A stretch of 64,000 bases of DNA from Rhizobium sp. FKL33 (GCF_005222915.1 NZ_STFX01000010.1:124001-188000), one strand, 5' to 3'. Shown: positions 45,562 to 55,528, counted from the first letter of the stretch. Numbers and translations: made by a program. Notes: a model not told the origin generated them from the letters alone.

Positions 45562-45613
45562 GCGCGGGGATGCTGAAAAGCGCCCCCGCGCAAAGTCGGC
45601 CGTGTGGCGGCCT
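45562..45613 (-). other. Hairpins between binding-protein and lipoprotein genes
   Basis: GCGCGGGG (45562-45569) pairs with CCCCGCGC (45584-45591), about 30 bases after the binding-protein stop. A short GGCCG/CGGCC stem lies immediately before it. As in the other importer operons here, it may favour expression of the binding protein over the downstream genes. Confidence 0.5.
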
Positions 45614-45621
45614 TGGGAAAA

Positions 45622-46665
<1,044 letters not shown>

Positions 46666-47493
46666 TCAGGTGATGCGCTGAATGCTGGCGGCGATTTCTT
46701 CGGGTTCGAAAACGCGCAGCCAGTCGTCCTTCATCAGCACGGGCTTGCCGAATTCGATCGCCTTGTTGCAGGCGTCGGAAAACACGCCGGGCGTCTCTTC
46801 GAAAATGACCGCGCCGAGCACGTTCATGTGGCCGAGCAGGAAGTCGCGGGCCGCTTCCTTGGGCACGCCGCGGCGGACGCATTCGTCCATGGCTTCTTTC
46901 ATGACCACGAGCAGCGAGGCGCAGACGGTTTCGGACAGACCGGGCTCCAGCAGCGCCATCTGTTCGACGGTGACGCGATGCGAGCGCATGACCGGCGCCC
47001 AGATCGTCTTGGCGATTTCCTCGCCGAGCGCATACTCGCTTTCCGGACCCTGCATCAGCGCAGACACGATATGCTGCTTGGCGTGCACGCCGCCGAAGTG
47101 ATCCTTCTTGGCGGCCATGTCGGTCTCGTCGTTGAAGATCGGCGGATGGCAGGGATGGGTGACGAAATAAGTGAGGTCGGCGCGCTCCGGCAAATGGCCG
47201 GCGAAGGGGGCGGCGGCGTCGAGCACCACGACCATCACGCCAGGCTTGAGCTTGTCGGAAATCGAATGCGCGACCTTGCCGATGGCGGTATCCGGCACCG
47301 CCAGGATCACCACATCGGCGCCACCGAGCGCGGCGTCGGCGTCAACCGCCGTGACGCCCAGTTCATTGGCAAGCCGCGCCTTGCCGGCGTCGCTGACTTC
47401 GACGTGACGGACGTCGAAACGCGATCCCTTGAGATTTTTCGCCAGGCGGCAACCCATTTTTCCGCCTGCTCCGAATAGCGCGATGGCCGTCAT
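46666..47493 (-). CDS. apnO: D-apionate oxidoisomerase
   Basis: ApnO oxidises and isomerises D-apionate to 3-oxo-isoapionate with NAD+. The 275-residue protein resembles the 6-phosphogluconate-dehydrogenase-like superfamily: Rossmann start MTAIALFGAGGKMGCRLAKNL, then ILAVPDTAIGKVA and VTHPCHPPIFNDE, and a helical C-terminal half. It is the first gene of the leftward operon apnO, binding protein, DUF2291, ATPase, permease, apsD, apnL. A GntR operator copy lies 149 bp upstream. Confidence 0.82.
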   Translation of the reverse strand: MTAIALFGAGGKMGCRLAKNLKGSRFDVRHVEVSDAGKARLANELGVTAVDADAALGGADVVILAVPDTAIGKVAHSISDKLKPGVMVVVLDAAAPFAGHLPERADLTYFVTHPCHPPIFNDETDMAAKKDHFGGVHAKQHIVSALMQGPESEYALGEEIAKTIWAPVMRSHRVTVEQMALLEPGLSETVCASLLVVMKEAMDECVRRGVPKEAARDFLLGHMNVLGAVIFEETPGVFSDACNKAIEFGKPVLMKDDWLRVFEPEEIAASIQRIT

Positions 47494-47641
47494 TGTGCCG
47501 TCTCCGTCCTTGCTTCTGTGTCACCTGGAGGGTCGGCGCTTTGGGCGCAGAGGGTTGCTGTCCACCGACGCTGCGGCGGAGGCCTCCCAGGCTGCCGTCC
47601 TCCCGACGGCGCCGCTCCTCACTCTGGAGGAACGGGTAAAG

Positions 47642-47658
47642 CAACTGGTATGATGAGT
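47642..47658. promoter_or_regulatory. Putative GntR operator, copy B, upstream of apnO
   Basis: CAACTGGTATGATGAGT matches the element upstream of oiaX at 16 of 17 positions. Its occurrence only at these two promoters, more than 11 kb apart, is best explained by one regulator. Confidence 0.65.
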
Positions 47659-47689
47659 CAATGAGGTAATGATTATTTTGTACGAACAC

Positions 47690-47716
47690 AAAAAACCGCC
47701 GGACTGCAGCCGGCGG
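47690..47716 (-). terminator. Intrinsic terminator of the ALDH operon
   Basis: On the minus strand a 7-bp stem, CCGCCGG with CCGGCGG around seven bases, is directly followed by TTTTTT. It lies 24 bp past the ALDH stop and separates that operon from the apnO operon. Confidence 0.85.
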
Positions 47717-47739
47717 GCAAGGCTTCGCGGGAGAAACAG

Positions 47740-49227
47740 TCAGTATTTGATCCAGGCGGTCTTGAGGCCGGAGAATTTGTCGAAGGCGTGCAGCGACAGG
47801 TCGCGGCCAACGCCGGATTGCTTGAAGCCGCCAAAGGGCGTCATCGGAGACAGGGCGTCCACGGTGTTGACGGAGACAGTGCCGACTTTCAGCACATCGA
47901 TCAGCCGGTGGGCGCGCGACAGGTTCGAGGTCCAGACGGAGGCCGCCAGCCCATAGATCGTGTCATTGGCGAGCGTCACGGCTTCTTCCTCGGTGTCGAA
48001 CACCGTCACGGCCAGCACCGGTCCAAAGATCTCTTCCCGCGACAGCCGATCGTCAGGATCGACGTCCGCAAAGATGGTCGGCTGGATGAAATGGCCCTTG
48101 CCAGCAACCGTCACGCGCTCTCCGCCGGCGATCAGCTTGGCAGTGGTCTTGCCGTGTTCGATATAGGATTGGACGCGGTCGCATTGGCGGCCGTCGACGA
48201 TCGCGCCCATGGTCGAGGCCGGATCGAGAGGATCGCCGGGCACATAACGCGCGGCGCGCTCTTTCATCTTCTCAATAAACGCGCCGGCGACGCCGCGTTG
48301 GACGAGCAGCCGTGAATTGGCCGAGCAGATTTCGCCCTGATTGAAGAAGATGCCGAAGGCGGCCATGTCGGCTGCGGCGTCCAGATCCTCGCAATCGTCA
48401 AAGATCAGGTTGGGGCTCTTGCCGCCGCATTCCAGCCAGACCTGTTTCATGTTGGATTGTGCGGAATAGCCGAGGAAATATTTGCCGACTTCGGTGGAGC
48501 CAGTGAAAGTAATGCAATCGACATCCTCATGCAGGCCGAGCGCCTTGCCGGCGGTCTCGCCAAAGCCAGGAACGACGTTGAACACGCCGGCGGGCACGCC
48601 AGCTTCAAGCGCAAGTTCGACGAGGAAGAGTGCGGAGAGCGGCGATTGCTCGGCAGGTTTCAGCACCACCGAATTGCCCATGGCGAGCGCCGGCGCGCAT
48701 TTCCAGGCGGCCATGTCGAGCGGGAAGTTCCAGGGCGTCACAGCGCCGATGACGCCCAGCGCTTCGCGCCTGACCATCGCGACATTGCCGCGACCCGTGG
48801 GCGCGATCTCGTCATAGATTTTGTCGATGGCTTCGGCGAACCATTGGAAGACGCCGGCTGCGCCCGGCACATCGATGGCCGCTGCATCCGTCACGAGCTT
48901 GCCCATGTCGAGGCTTTCGAGCAGCGCGAATTCGGTGAGGTTGTCGCGGATGAGATCGGCGAGCTTCAACAGCACCGCCTTGCGCTCAGCCGGCGTCTTG
49001 CCCGACCAGCGACCATCCTCGAAGGCGGCGCGCGCGGCTTTGACCGCGCGGTCGATATCCTCGGCGTCACAGGCGGCTATCTCAGTGATCACCGCCTCCG
49101 TCGCCGGATTGACGCTCGGAAAGGTCTTTCCGGAGAGCGCCGGAACGAAAGCGCCGTCGATAAAGGCCCGGTTGCGAAACCGGAGTTTTGCCGCTGCGTC
49201 TTTCCAGTCTGCCAAAGTCATGGTCAT
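47740..49227 (-). CDS. NAD(P)-dependent aldehyde dehydrogenase
   Basis: This 495-residue ALDH-superfamily enzyme oxidises an aldehyde to an acid. TPWNFPLDMAAWKCAPALAM near residue 160 and the GSTEVGKYF nucleotide loop near 240 are seen. The active-site Cys lies in FNQGEICSANSRLLV near residue 300, and the catalytic Glu in LECGGKSPNL near 265. It is 12 bp after the DUF1028 gene and ends in a terminator. Gamma-glutamyl-aminobutyraldehyde or similar amino-aldehydes are common substrates for this branch, but the context does not fix one. Confidence 0.91.
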   Translation of the reverse strand: MTMTLADWKDAAAKLRFRNRAFIDGAFVPALSGKTFPSVNPATEAVITEIAACDAEDIDRAVKAARAAFEDGRWSGKTPAERKAVLLKLADLIRDNLTEFALLESLDMGKLVTDAAAIDVPGAAGVFQWFAEAIDKIYDEIAPTGRGNVAMVRREALGVIGAVTPWNFPLDMAAWKCAPALAMGNSVVLKPAEQSPLSALFLVELALEAGVPAGVFNVVPGFGETAGKALGLHEDVDCITFTGSTEVGKYFLGYSAQSNMKQVWLECGGKSPNLIFDDCEDLDAAADMAAFGIFFNQGEICSANSRLLVQRGVAGAFIEKMKERAARYVPGDPLDPASTMGAIVDGRQCDRVQSYIEHGKTTAKLIAGGERVTVAGKGHFIQPTIFADVDPDDRLSREEIFGPVLAVTVFDTEEEAVTLANDTIYGLAASVWTSNLSRAHRLIDVLKVGTVSVNTVDALSPMTPFGGFKQSGVGRDLSLHAFDKFSGLKTAWIKY

Positions 49228-49239
49228 CGGTTCGGCTCC

Positions 49240-49917
49240 TTATCTGTCGTCGCCGGGAACGCCGTAGCTCGGCGAGCCCGAAGGATTGAGGGCGCGGGTG
49301 ACATAGGCGTCGAGCTGCGGCTTGTAGAGCCGCCAGAGATCGGCGAGCTGGCCAATCGGATTTTCGTCCGCCCAGTCGACCCTGAGATCGGCAACCGGCC
49401 AGCTAACCTGATCGACGATCAGCAGACCGGTGGAATGAACAGGCCCCGCCTCCCCGCCCGCTTCGAGCGCCGCCTGCATGGCGGCGATCAGCCGGTCGCC
49501 GAGATCGCCTTCCGCCGCTTCAAACGCCGCGACCATGCGCTTGGGAATGAAGGGATTGGCGAGCAGATTGCCGGCGGCGGCGCAATCGAGCCCTTGGGCC
49601 GTATCGTGGACGCCGAGCGTCTGCCCGCCTGAAAACAGCGCAGACTGTCCGTTTGCGTCGAGAATGACGAGCTGGCGCCACTCCGTATGTGGATAACCGT
49701 CGAGAAGCGCCGTCATCGCCGCGTCTGCGTCGAGGCCCGACGTGAGCAGGTCGAGCCCCTTTGGCCCCAGCGCCGGATCGGTGATGTTCTGGCTGGCGAC
49801 GACGCCGACGCCGGCGCGAGCATGGGCGCAGCGCGCGGCGACCGCAGGTGACGACGAGGAGATCGCCATGCCCAGCCGGCCGGTGGTCTTGCAGCGCCCG
49901 AGGATCGAAAAGGTCAT
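49240..49917 (-). CDS. DUF1028 family protein, putative Ntn-hydrolase fold
   Basis: This 225-residue protein starts MTFSILGRCKTTGRLGMAISSSSPAVAARCAHARAG, characteristic of DUF1028, a family with predicted Ntn-hydrolase fold whose members often accompany RidA and amidase or peptidase genes. SQNITDPALGPKGLDLL follows. No activity is established. It lies between RidA (4 bp) and ALDH in one operon. Confidence 0.84.
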   Translation of the reverse strand: MTFSILGRCKTTGRLGMAISSSSPAVAARCAHARAGVGVVASQNITDPALGPKGLDLLTSGLDADAAMTALLDGYPHTEWRQLVILDANGQSALFSGGQTLGVHDTAQGLDCAAAGNLLANPFIPKRMVAAFEAAEGDLGDRLIAAMQAALEAGGEAGPVHSTGLLIVDQVSWPVADLRVDWADENPIGQLADLWRLYKPQLDAYVTRALNPSGSPSYGVPGDDR

Positions 49918-49921
49918 GGCG

Positions 49922-50344
49922 TCAATCCGGAATGACGGCGGTGACGTCGACCTCGACCAGCCATTCCGGCCGGGCGAGCGCGGAAATCACCACGCCGGTC
50001 GAAACAGGGAAGACGCCCTTCAGCCATTTGCCGATGACGCGATAAACGGTCTCGCGATAACGGGGATCGACGAGATAGATGGTGATCTTGCAGATATGGC
50101 CGAGTTCGGAGCCCGCTTCTTCCAGCAGCATCTTGATGTTGGCCATGGCCTGTTCGGTCTGGGCGGCGACATCGCCGATGCCGACATTCTCGCTCGTGTC
50201 GAGATTCTGGCCGATCTGGCCGCGCACGAACACCATGGTTCCCCGGGCGACCACGACCTGGCAGAGATCGTTGTCGAGCTTCTGTTCGGGATAGGTGTCC
50301 TTGGTGTTGAACATCCGGATGCGCTTGTGGACGGGCATGGTCAT
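49922..50344 (-). CDS. RidA/YjgF family protein
   Basis: This 140-residue member of the RidA superfamily typically hydrolyses reactive enamines or imines to the keto acid and ammonia. The family core FVRGQIGQNLDT, then AAQTEQAMANIKMLLEEAGSELGHICKITIYL and the substrate-contact arginine region FPVSTGVVISALARPEWLVEVDVTAVI are visible. It leads the RidA, DUF1028, ALDH operon, which suggests amine or amino-acid catabolism. It resembles RutC in fold but is not in the rut-like cluster. Confidence 0.88.
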   Translation of the reverse strand: MTMPVHKRIRMFNTKDTYPEQKLDNDLCQVVVARGTMVFVRGQIGQNLDTSENVGIGDVAAQTEQAMANIKMLLEEAGSELGHICKITIYLVDPRYRETVYRVIGKWLKGVFPVSTGVVISALARPEWLVEVDVTAVIPD

Positions 50345-50639
50345 TCCATTCTTCGGTTGGCGTTCCCCGGCAGGGCGGAGCTGGCGTCATAGGAGCCGAT
50401 GTTCGCAAGAGAGGAAAGAAAGCTTTCCGTCGCTGTTGCATCAGGAAAACCGAAGCAATGCGTTCCATTGGTTAGGTTCGCGGAAAACTCGCAGCAGCTT
50501 TCGAGGGTCGCCGCTAATTCGAAATATCCAAATCAGATGTCAAATAAATCATCATTTCCCGAACCAGTCGGCTCGGTTAGCCTTTTCCTCGTCCGGCGAC
50601 AGGCCGGCTTTTCAGGATTTCGGCAAAGGAGCCCGCCTT

Positions 50640-51869
50640 ATGACGGTGGAAACCATCGACACACTCATCATCGGGGCGGGCCAGGCCGGAATTGCGATGA
50701 GCGAGCATTTGTCCAAGACGGGAATTCCCCATCTCGTGCTGGAGCGCAACCGCATCGCCGAGCGCTGGCGCTCCGAGCGCTGGGATTCGCTCGTGGCCAA
50801 CGGCCCATCCTGGCATGACCGCTTCCCGACCCGCACCTTTGACGACATCGCCCCGGAGGCTTTCGCCGGCAAGGATAGTATCGTCAGCTATCTCGAGGCC
50901 CATGCGCGGGAGAATGGCTCGCCGGTGCGTTGCGGCGTCGAGGTGACCTCGCTCAGCCGCAAGCCCGACGGGTCCGGCTTCACGGCCGAGACCAATCAGG
51001 GCGTGTTCGAGGCCAGCAATGTCGTCTCCGCCACCGGCCCGTTTCAGAAGCCGGTGTTTCCCGCCCTGATTCCGGCGTCGAGTGGAGTCACCCAGATCCA
51101 TTCGTCCGCCTATCGCAATCCGTCACAGCTTGCCGATGGCGGCGTCATCGTGATCGGCGCCGGCTCCTCGGGCGTGCAGATCGCCGATGAGTTGGCCCGC
51201 GCCGGTCGCAAAGTCTATCTCGCGGTGGGGCCACATAACCGGCCGCCGCGCAGCTATCGCGGCAAGGATTTCGTCTGGTGGCTCGGGGCTCTCGGTCTCT
51301 GGGACGTCAAGGCCCATGATCCGGCGCTTGAACATGTCACCATCGCCGTCAGCGGCGCGCGTGGCGGCCATACGGTGGATTTCCGCGATCTCGCAGCCCA
51401 TGGCATCACACTGGTCGGCCGCGCCCAATCCTATGACGACGGCGTCCTGACATTCGCCGACGATCTTGCCAGGAACATCGCCATGGGCGACGCCGACTAT
51501 CTTTCGGTGCTTGATTCCGCCGACGCCCATATCGCTCGCGAAGGGCTGGATTTCCCGGAAGAGCCCGAAGCACGGATCATTGGGCCGGAGCCCGATTGCG
51601 TCAAGAATCCGATCCTCGACCTTGATCTTTCGGAAGTCGGCGTCACCTCGATCATCTGGGCGACGGGCTACACGCTCGATTACGGCTGGCTGAAGCTCGA
51701 CGTGATGGATGAACGCGGACGCCCCTCTCACCATCGCGGCGTCTCCGCCGTGCCGGGCTTTTATTTCCTCGGCCTTCCCTGGCTCTCCCGCCGCGCTTCG
51801 CCCTTCATCTGGGGCGTCTGGCATGACGCCAAATATCTCGCCGAACAGATCGCGGCGCGCCAAGACTGA
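50640..51869 (+). CDS. FAD/NAD(P)-binding monooxygenase
   Basis: This flavin-dependent oxygenase of 409 residues has two nucleotide loops: [16 protein letters not shown] at the N-terminus for FAD, and [21 protein letters not shown] near residue 165 for [17 protein letters not shown] near the end is the usual FAD contact. Such enzymes hydroxylate amines or do Baeyer-Villiger chemistry. The ATG at 50640 has an AAAGGAG ribosome site. It is divergent from the RidA operon across 295 bp, in which I see no further gene. The substrate is unknown. Confidence 0.88.
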   Translation: MTVETIDTLIIGAGQAGIAMSEHLSKTGIPHLVLERNRIAERWRSERWDSLVANGPSWHDRFPTRTFDDIAPEAFAGKDSIVSYLEAHARENGSPVRCGVEVTSLSRKPDGSGFTAETNQGVFEASNVVSATGPFQKPVFPALIPASSGVTQIHSSAYRNPSQLADGGVIVIGAGSSGVQIADELARAGRKVYLAVGPHNRPPRSYRGKDFVWWLGALGLWDVKAHDPALEHVTIAVSGARGGHTVDFRDLAAHGITLVGRAQSYDDGVLTFADDLARNIAMGDADYLSVLDSADAHIAREGLDFPEEPEARIIGPEPDCVKNPILDLDLSEVGVTSIIWATGYTLDYGWLKLDVMDERGRPSHHRGVSAVPGFYFLGLPWLSRRASPFIWGVWHDAKYLAEQIAARQD

Positions 51870-51934
51870 TCGGGACTGGCCAAGGTCGCGGCAAGGCGCT
51901 AAGGGCGGAAGGTCTATCCACGCGCGAGGCCTTC

Positions 51935-52417
51935 ATGATCGCCTGCCCCTGCGGCTCCGGCCGGTTCGAAATCTCCTGTTGCGGTCCCTATCTGGCCGGC
52001 AAGCCGGCGCCGACGGCGGAAAGCCTGATGCGGTCGCGCTATACGGCGTTCACTCGCGGCGATCTCGATTATATCGAGCGGACCTGCGCCGGAGAGGCGA
52101 GGCTGGCTTTCCAGCGCACCTCTCTCGCTTTGTCTATCGCAAAGACGGAATGGCTGGGCCTGACGATCGAGGACGTCCGCGCCGGCGGCGAAGAGGATGT
52201 GTCGGGAACGGTGCGGTTCACCGTGCGCTATCGCGAGGGCGGCCGGCTGTTTTCACAAACGGAAACCTCTGAATTCCAGAGACTTGCGGATGGTTGGCGC
52301 TATATGCGCGGCGATGTCGCCCGAGCATCGCAGCCCGCAGCCACGGGCTCCGGCCGCAACGATCCCTGCCCTTGCGGTTCCGGCAAGAAGTTCAAGAAAT
52401 GCTGCGGGGCCGGCTGA
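51935..52417 (+). CDS. YchJ family protein with two SEC-C motifs
   Basis: This 160-residue UPF0225/YchJ-like protein has zinc-binding SEC-C clusters at both ends: [13 protein letters not shown] near residue 4 and [13 protein letters not shown] near the C-terminus, separated by an NTF2-like middle ([17 protein letters not shown]). The function is unknown; SEC-C motifs bind zinc and often contact ribosomes or SecB. Its stop codon lies in the loop of a hairpin. Confidence 0.88.
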   Translation: MIACPCGSGRFEISCCGPYLAGKPAPTAESLMRSRYTAFTRGDLDYIERTCAGEARLAFQRTSLALSIAKTEWLGLTIEDVRAGGEEDVSGTVRFTVRYREGGRLFSQTETSEFQRLADGWRYMRGDVARASQPAATGSGRNDPCPCGSGKKFKKCCGAG

Positions 52418-52428
52418 GCACCGGCCCC
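52406..52428. terminator. Hairpin between convergent ychJ and SRPBCC genes
   Basis: GGGGCCGG (52406-52413) pairs with its perfect complement (52421-52428) around a 7-base loop containing the YchJ stop codon. No T-run follows on either strand. It is placed to separate two convergent transcripts. Confidence 0.45.
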
Positions 52429-52434
52429 TGAGCT

Positions 52435-52965
52435 TTACGACGGGATCATCGTTTCATAGTCGTCGCGCAGACGTGCCCACACATCCCAGAACGGCTTGGG
52501 GGCGGCCTCTTCCAGACGGGCTTTGAGAATATCCAGATGCGCGTGCCAGCCGGCGCCGATCTTGACCATATTGGCGCGGTCGCTGATGCGCTTGTGGATC
52601 ACCGTCAGCAGCACATCCTCCCCCTTCGGCTCCAGCGTAAAGCTGACTTCGCCGGGTCCCCAGGCGAAGGCCAGTTTGCGCGGCGGGTCGATTTCCGTCA
52701 CCCGGCTCTGCATGCGATGCTCCTCGCCGAAACCTTCGGGACGTATCCCGGGCGGATCGGTTAGTTCGTCATTGCGCCAGACCAGTTCCATGGGCCCATC
52801 GATCGTGAGATCCATCGGTCCCGACGCCAGCCATTGGCGGCGCAGCTCGCTGTCGGTGAGATAGGACCAGACGCGCTCGGCCGGACCGGGCAGCAGGCGT
52901 TCGAGTTTCAAAGTCGCCTGTTCGACGACGGCGGCATAGGCGTTCAGTTTGGCATGCTCATTCAT
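52435..52965 (-). CDS. SRPBCC (AHSA1-type) protein
   Basis: This 176-residue START-like fold protein binds hydrophobic ligands. LERLLPGPAERVWSYLTDSELRRQWL near residue 20 and the closing WHAHLDILKARLEEAAPKPFW are the AHSA1/activator-of-Hsp90-like pattern. Its ATG overlaps the ArsR stop (ATGA), so the pair is one operon. ArsR-SRPBCC pairs are frequent in bacteria, and the ligand is generally unknown. Confidence 0.88.
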   Translation of the reverse strand: MNEHAKLNAYAAVVEQATLKLERLLPGPAERVWSYLTDSELRRQWLASGPMDLTIDGPMELVWRNDELTDPPGIRPEGFGEEHRMQSRVTEIDPPRKLAFAWGPGEVSFTLEPKGEDVLLTVIHKRISDRANMVKIGAGWHAHLDILKARLEEAAPKPFWDVWARLRDDYETMIPS

Positions 52966-53327
52966 CGGGTCTCTCCCTCTGTTGCATTTCCATCGGTGCC
53001 GCGGTCCGTCCGCAGCAGATTTTCGAGAACATCGAGACGGTCGGTCCAGAAGCGCTGATAGATCGCCAGCCACTCATGCGCGCGCGCTAAAGGGCCCGGG
53101 TCGAGCCGGCAGACATGGGTGCGCCCCCTCACCTCGCGGCGGATGAGCCCGGCGCTTTCCAGCACCTTGATGTGCTTGGAGGCCGCGGCCAGTGACATGT
53201 CATGCGGCGCGGCGAGATCGCCGACGCTGCGTTCGCCCGAGGCGAGCGCAGCCAGCATTCCTCGGCGCGTCGCGTCCGACAGAGCGTGAAAGATGAGATC
53301 CATCTGTTGTGCATTATGTTCAACCAT
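52962..53327 (-). CDS. ArsR-family regulator paired with the SRPBCC gene
   Basis: This 121-residue winged-helix repressor has a recognition region SVGDLAAPHDMSLAAASKHIKVLESAGLIRREVRGR at about residues 34-69. The metal-binding cysteine motif of classical ArsR proteins is absent, so it probably senses something other than metal. Two TCAACC-N4-GGTTGA sites overlap and precede its start codon, indicating autoregulation of the operon. Confidence 0.9.
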   Translation of the reverse strand: MVEHNAQQMDLIFHALSDATRRGMLAALASGERSVGDLAAPHDMSLAAASKHIKVLESAGLIRREVRGRTHVCRLDPGPLARAHEWLAIYQRFWTDRLDVLENLLRTDRGTDGNATEGETR

Positions 53328-53336
53328 GTGGTTGAA
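53319..53336. promoter_or_regulatory. ArsR operator over the start codon
   Basis: TTCAACCATGTGGTTGAA is a near-perfect dyad (8-bp arms, 2-base centre) that spans the ATG of the ArsR gene (53325-53327). Occupancy would block both transcription and initiation, giving tight autorepression. Confidence 0.75.
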
Positions 53337-53359
53337 TGTGCGTGATGGGCGCTAAATTG

Positions 53360-53375
53360 TCAACCGAATGGTTGA
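53360..53375. promoter_or_regulatory. ArsR operator, upstream copy
   Basis: TCAACCGAATGGTTGA has the same TCAACC-N4-GGTTGA form as the site over the start codon, with a 40-bp centre-to-centre distance. It probably covers the promoter. Confidence 0.7.
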
Positions 53376-53437
53376 ATAAATTTACATGAGGCGACGAGCC
53401 GCTTTGCAGCCCGCCTCCTATGCGCTGGAATGAAAGA

Positions 53438-54583
53438 TCAGGACAGCCGGTCGAGGATCTTGCCGAGCATCGTCCGGCAGGCTTCCATCTGGCTGAGTTC
53501 GATGAATTCGTCGGGCTTGTGGCCCTGCTCCATATCGCCGGGACCGCAGACGATCGACGGCGCGCCGAAGGCCTGTTCGAACAACCCGCCTTCAGTGCCG
53601 AAGGAGACCTTGAATTGCTGGCCGCCGGAGAGTGATTTCACCGTCTCGGTCGCCTTGCCGCGTGGATCGACATTGAGGCCCGGATAGGTGTTGAAGATGT
53701 CGAGGCGAATGCCGGTTTCCGGGAAACGTTTCCGTCCTTCTTCGGTGATCCGCTCGGCCTTGTCGAATAGCCTGGCCATATAGGCCATGGGATCGTCGCC
53801 GGCGAGGTTGCGGATTTCGAAATCGAGACGGCAGGCGTCGGGCACGATGTTGAGCGCGGTGCCGCCTTGGATCACGCCGGCATGCAGCGTGGTGTAGGGC
53901 ACGGTGTAATCGTCGTCGCGGGGCCCGGAGGCCTCGATATCGGCCTGGATCGCGCGCACTTCCGCCAGAAGCTCTGTCGCCATATAGATGGCGTTGAGGC
54001 CAGTGGGCGCCAGCGCGGAATGGGCGGAATGGCCGGTGCAATAGGCCTTGACGCCGGTCTTGCCCTTATGGCCGGTGGCGACCTGCATGGCGGTCGGCTC
54101 GCCGATCAGCACCCATTCCGGATCGATGCCGGCGGTCGCCAGTTCATCCAGCATCGGGCGGACGCCGACGCAGCCGATTTCTTCGTCATAGGAAAAGGCG
54201 AGATGCAGAGGGCGCGTCAGCCGGCGCTCGGTGGCGGCGACGGCGGCCTCCATAGCGCAGGCGATGAAGCCCTTCATGTCGGTGGTTCCACGTCCATAGA
54301 AGCGGTCGCCCTTGCGGCTCATGCGGAAGGGGTCGACGGTCCAGGCCTGGCCGTCGACCGGCACGACGTCGGTATGGCCTGAGAGCACGATGCCCCCCGG
54401 CCCTTCCGGGCCGATGGTGGCGAACAGCGAGGCGCGGTCGCCATTTTCATGCGGAAACAGCCGGGAGGGAATGCCCGCCGCCGCCAGCGCATCGGCGATG
54501 TAGCGGATCAGATCGATATTGCCGTCGCGGCTTACCGAGGGAAAGGCGATCAGGCGATCGAGAATGTCATAGGCGCTGGTCAT
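53438..54583 (-). CDS. argE: Acetylornithine deacetylase/ArgE-like M20 peptidase
   Basis: This zinc-dependent M20 amidohydrolase of 381 residues removes an N-acyl group; acetylornithine deacetylase is the best family match. The metal pattern is complete: SGHTDVVPVDG near residue 68, GRGTTDMKGF near 97, DEEIGCVG near 131, LIGEPTAMQ near 157. The dimerisation domain VKAYCTGHSAHS follows. The gene is isolated with no arginine genes nearby, so a catabolic N-acyl amino acid role is possible. It is convergent to none; upstream lies a LysR gene. Confidence 0.87.
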   Translation of the reverse strand: MTSAYDILDRLIAFPSVSRDGNIDLIRYIADALAAAGIPSRLFPHENGDRASLFATIGPEGPGGIVLSGHTDVVPVDGQAWTVDPFRMSRKGDRFYGRGTTDMKGFIACAMEAAVAATERRLTRPLHLAFSYDEEIGCVGVRPMLDELATAGIDPEWVLIGEPTAMQVATGHKGKTGVKAYCTGHSAHSALAPTGLNAIYMATELLAEVRAIQADIEASGPRDDDYTVPYTTLHAGVIQGGTALNIVPDACRLDFEIRNLAGDDPMAYMARLFDKAERITEEGRKRFPETGIRLDIFNTYPGLNVDPRGKATETVKSLSGGQQFKVSFGTEGGLFEQAFGAPSIVCGPGDMEQGHKPDEFIELSQMEACRTMLGKILDRLS

Positions 54584-54651
54584 GCGAGGCGATTCCTGTT
54601 TTCGCCAAAATAGCCCCCCGGCGGAGCGGCGCGCAAGGACGCATCGCGACG

Positions 54652-55509
54652 TCAGGGCGCCGCGCGCAGATTGATCGCCTTGCGCATGATCTCTTCGCTG
54701 AGCGCCGAAGTCAGCGCCTTGTCGGCCCCGCGCCGCTCCACGAGGACGAATTCGACATCTTCGAGTTCGGGGAGACGACCCGCAGGAATCTCACGTAGTC
54801 CTGAAGGAGCGAGGCTGCGCGGCTGCACGAAGACGCCCATGCCCGCTTTCGCGGCGGCGGTCAGCCCGCTGAGGCTGCCGCAGGTGCAACTGATCCGCCA
54901 GGCAACGCCGGCCTTGTTCAGCGCCTCGAGCGCGATCGATCGGGTGACGCTTGGAGAGGGAAAGGCGATCAGCGGCAGAGGGGCTTGCGTGAGGGCATGG
55001 TCTGGATCGCGGGCCAGCCAGACAAGCGGTTCGCGATGCAGAAGCGCGCCGCGGGTTTCGCCCAACCGCCGCTTGGCGAGGACGAGATCGATCTCGCCAT
55101 TGTCCTGCATCTGGAACAGCGGTCCGGACAGCGCCACCGTCAATTCGAGATCGACGGACGGGTGCGATCGGGCGAAGCCTTCAAGGATCAGCGGCAACTG
55201 GCTGTTGACCAGATCTTCGGAGACGCCGAAGCGGATGCGGCCGCGCAGATCGCCGGCGCGGAAGTGACATTCGGCCCGGTCGGCGATGGCCAGCATATCG
55301 CGGGCATAAGCGATCATTGCTTCGCCATCACCAGACAGCGCGACCCGATGGGTGTCGCGCGACAGCAGCTTTCGCCCGACTGTCGTTTCGAGTTTTTGGA
55401 TATGCTGGCTGACAGTGGATTGGCCGAGACCCAGCCGCTCGGCGGCGAGCGTGAAGCTGCCTGTCTCTTCGACGGCGACGAAAGAGCGGAGTTGCGAGAG
55501 GTCGAACAT
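54652..55509 (-). CDS. LysR-family regulator, likely of the BASS transporter
   Basis: This 285-residue LTTR starts MFDLSQLRSFVAVEETGSFTLAAERLGLGQSTVSQHIQKLE (helix-turn-helix at residues 2-43), followed by a co-inducer domain from residue 90. It is divergent from the BASS transporter across 84 bp with an ATCG-N7-CGAT dyad. The pair forms a typical LysR/target arrangement. The ligand is unknown. Confidence 0.91.
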   Translation of the reverse strand: MFDLSQLRSFVAVEETGSFTLAAERLGLGQSTVSQHIQKLETTVGRKLLSRDTHRVALSGDGEAMIAYARDMLAIADRAECHFRAGDLRGRIRFGVSEDLVNSQLPLILEGFARSHPSVDLELTVALSGPLFQMQDNGEIDLVLAKRRLGETRGALLHREPLVWLARDPDHALTQAPLPLIAFPSPSVTRSIALEALNKAGVAWRISCTCGSLSGLTAAAKAGMGVFVQPRSLAPSGLREIPAGRLPELEDVEFVLVERRGADKALTSALSEEIMRKAINLRAAP

Positions 55510-55513
55510 AGAT

Positions 55514-55528
55514 ATCGTGTTTTGCGAT
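55514..55528. promoter_or_regulatory. Candidate LysR site in the divergent promoter
   Basis: ATCG-N7-CGAT (T-N11-A pattern at 55515 and 55527) lies 5-19 bp upstream of the LysR start codon and 66-80 bp before the transporter start. It is the only clear dyad there. Single sites of this length can arise by chance. Confidence 0.4.

Noticed and set aside
49922-50344. RidA protein taken as RutC of the RutA-like locus
   Set aside because: It is about 11 kb away in a separate operon with DUF1028 and ALDH, and no shared TTAGTNCGTACATA motif was seen near it.
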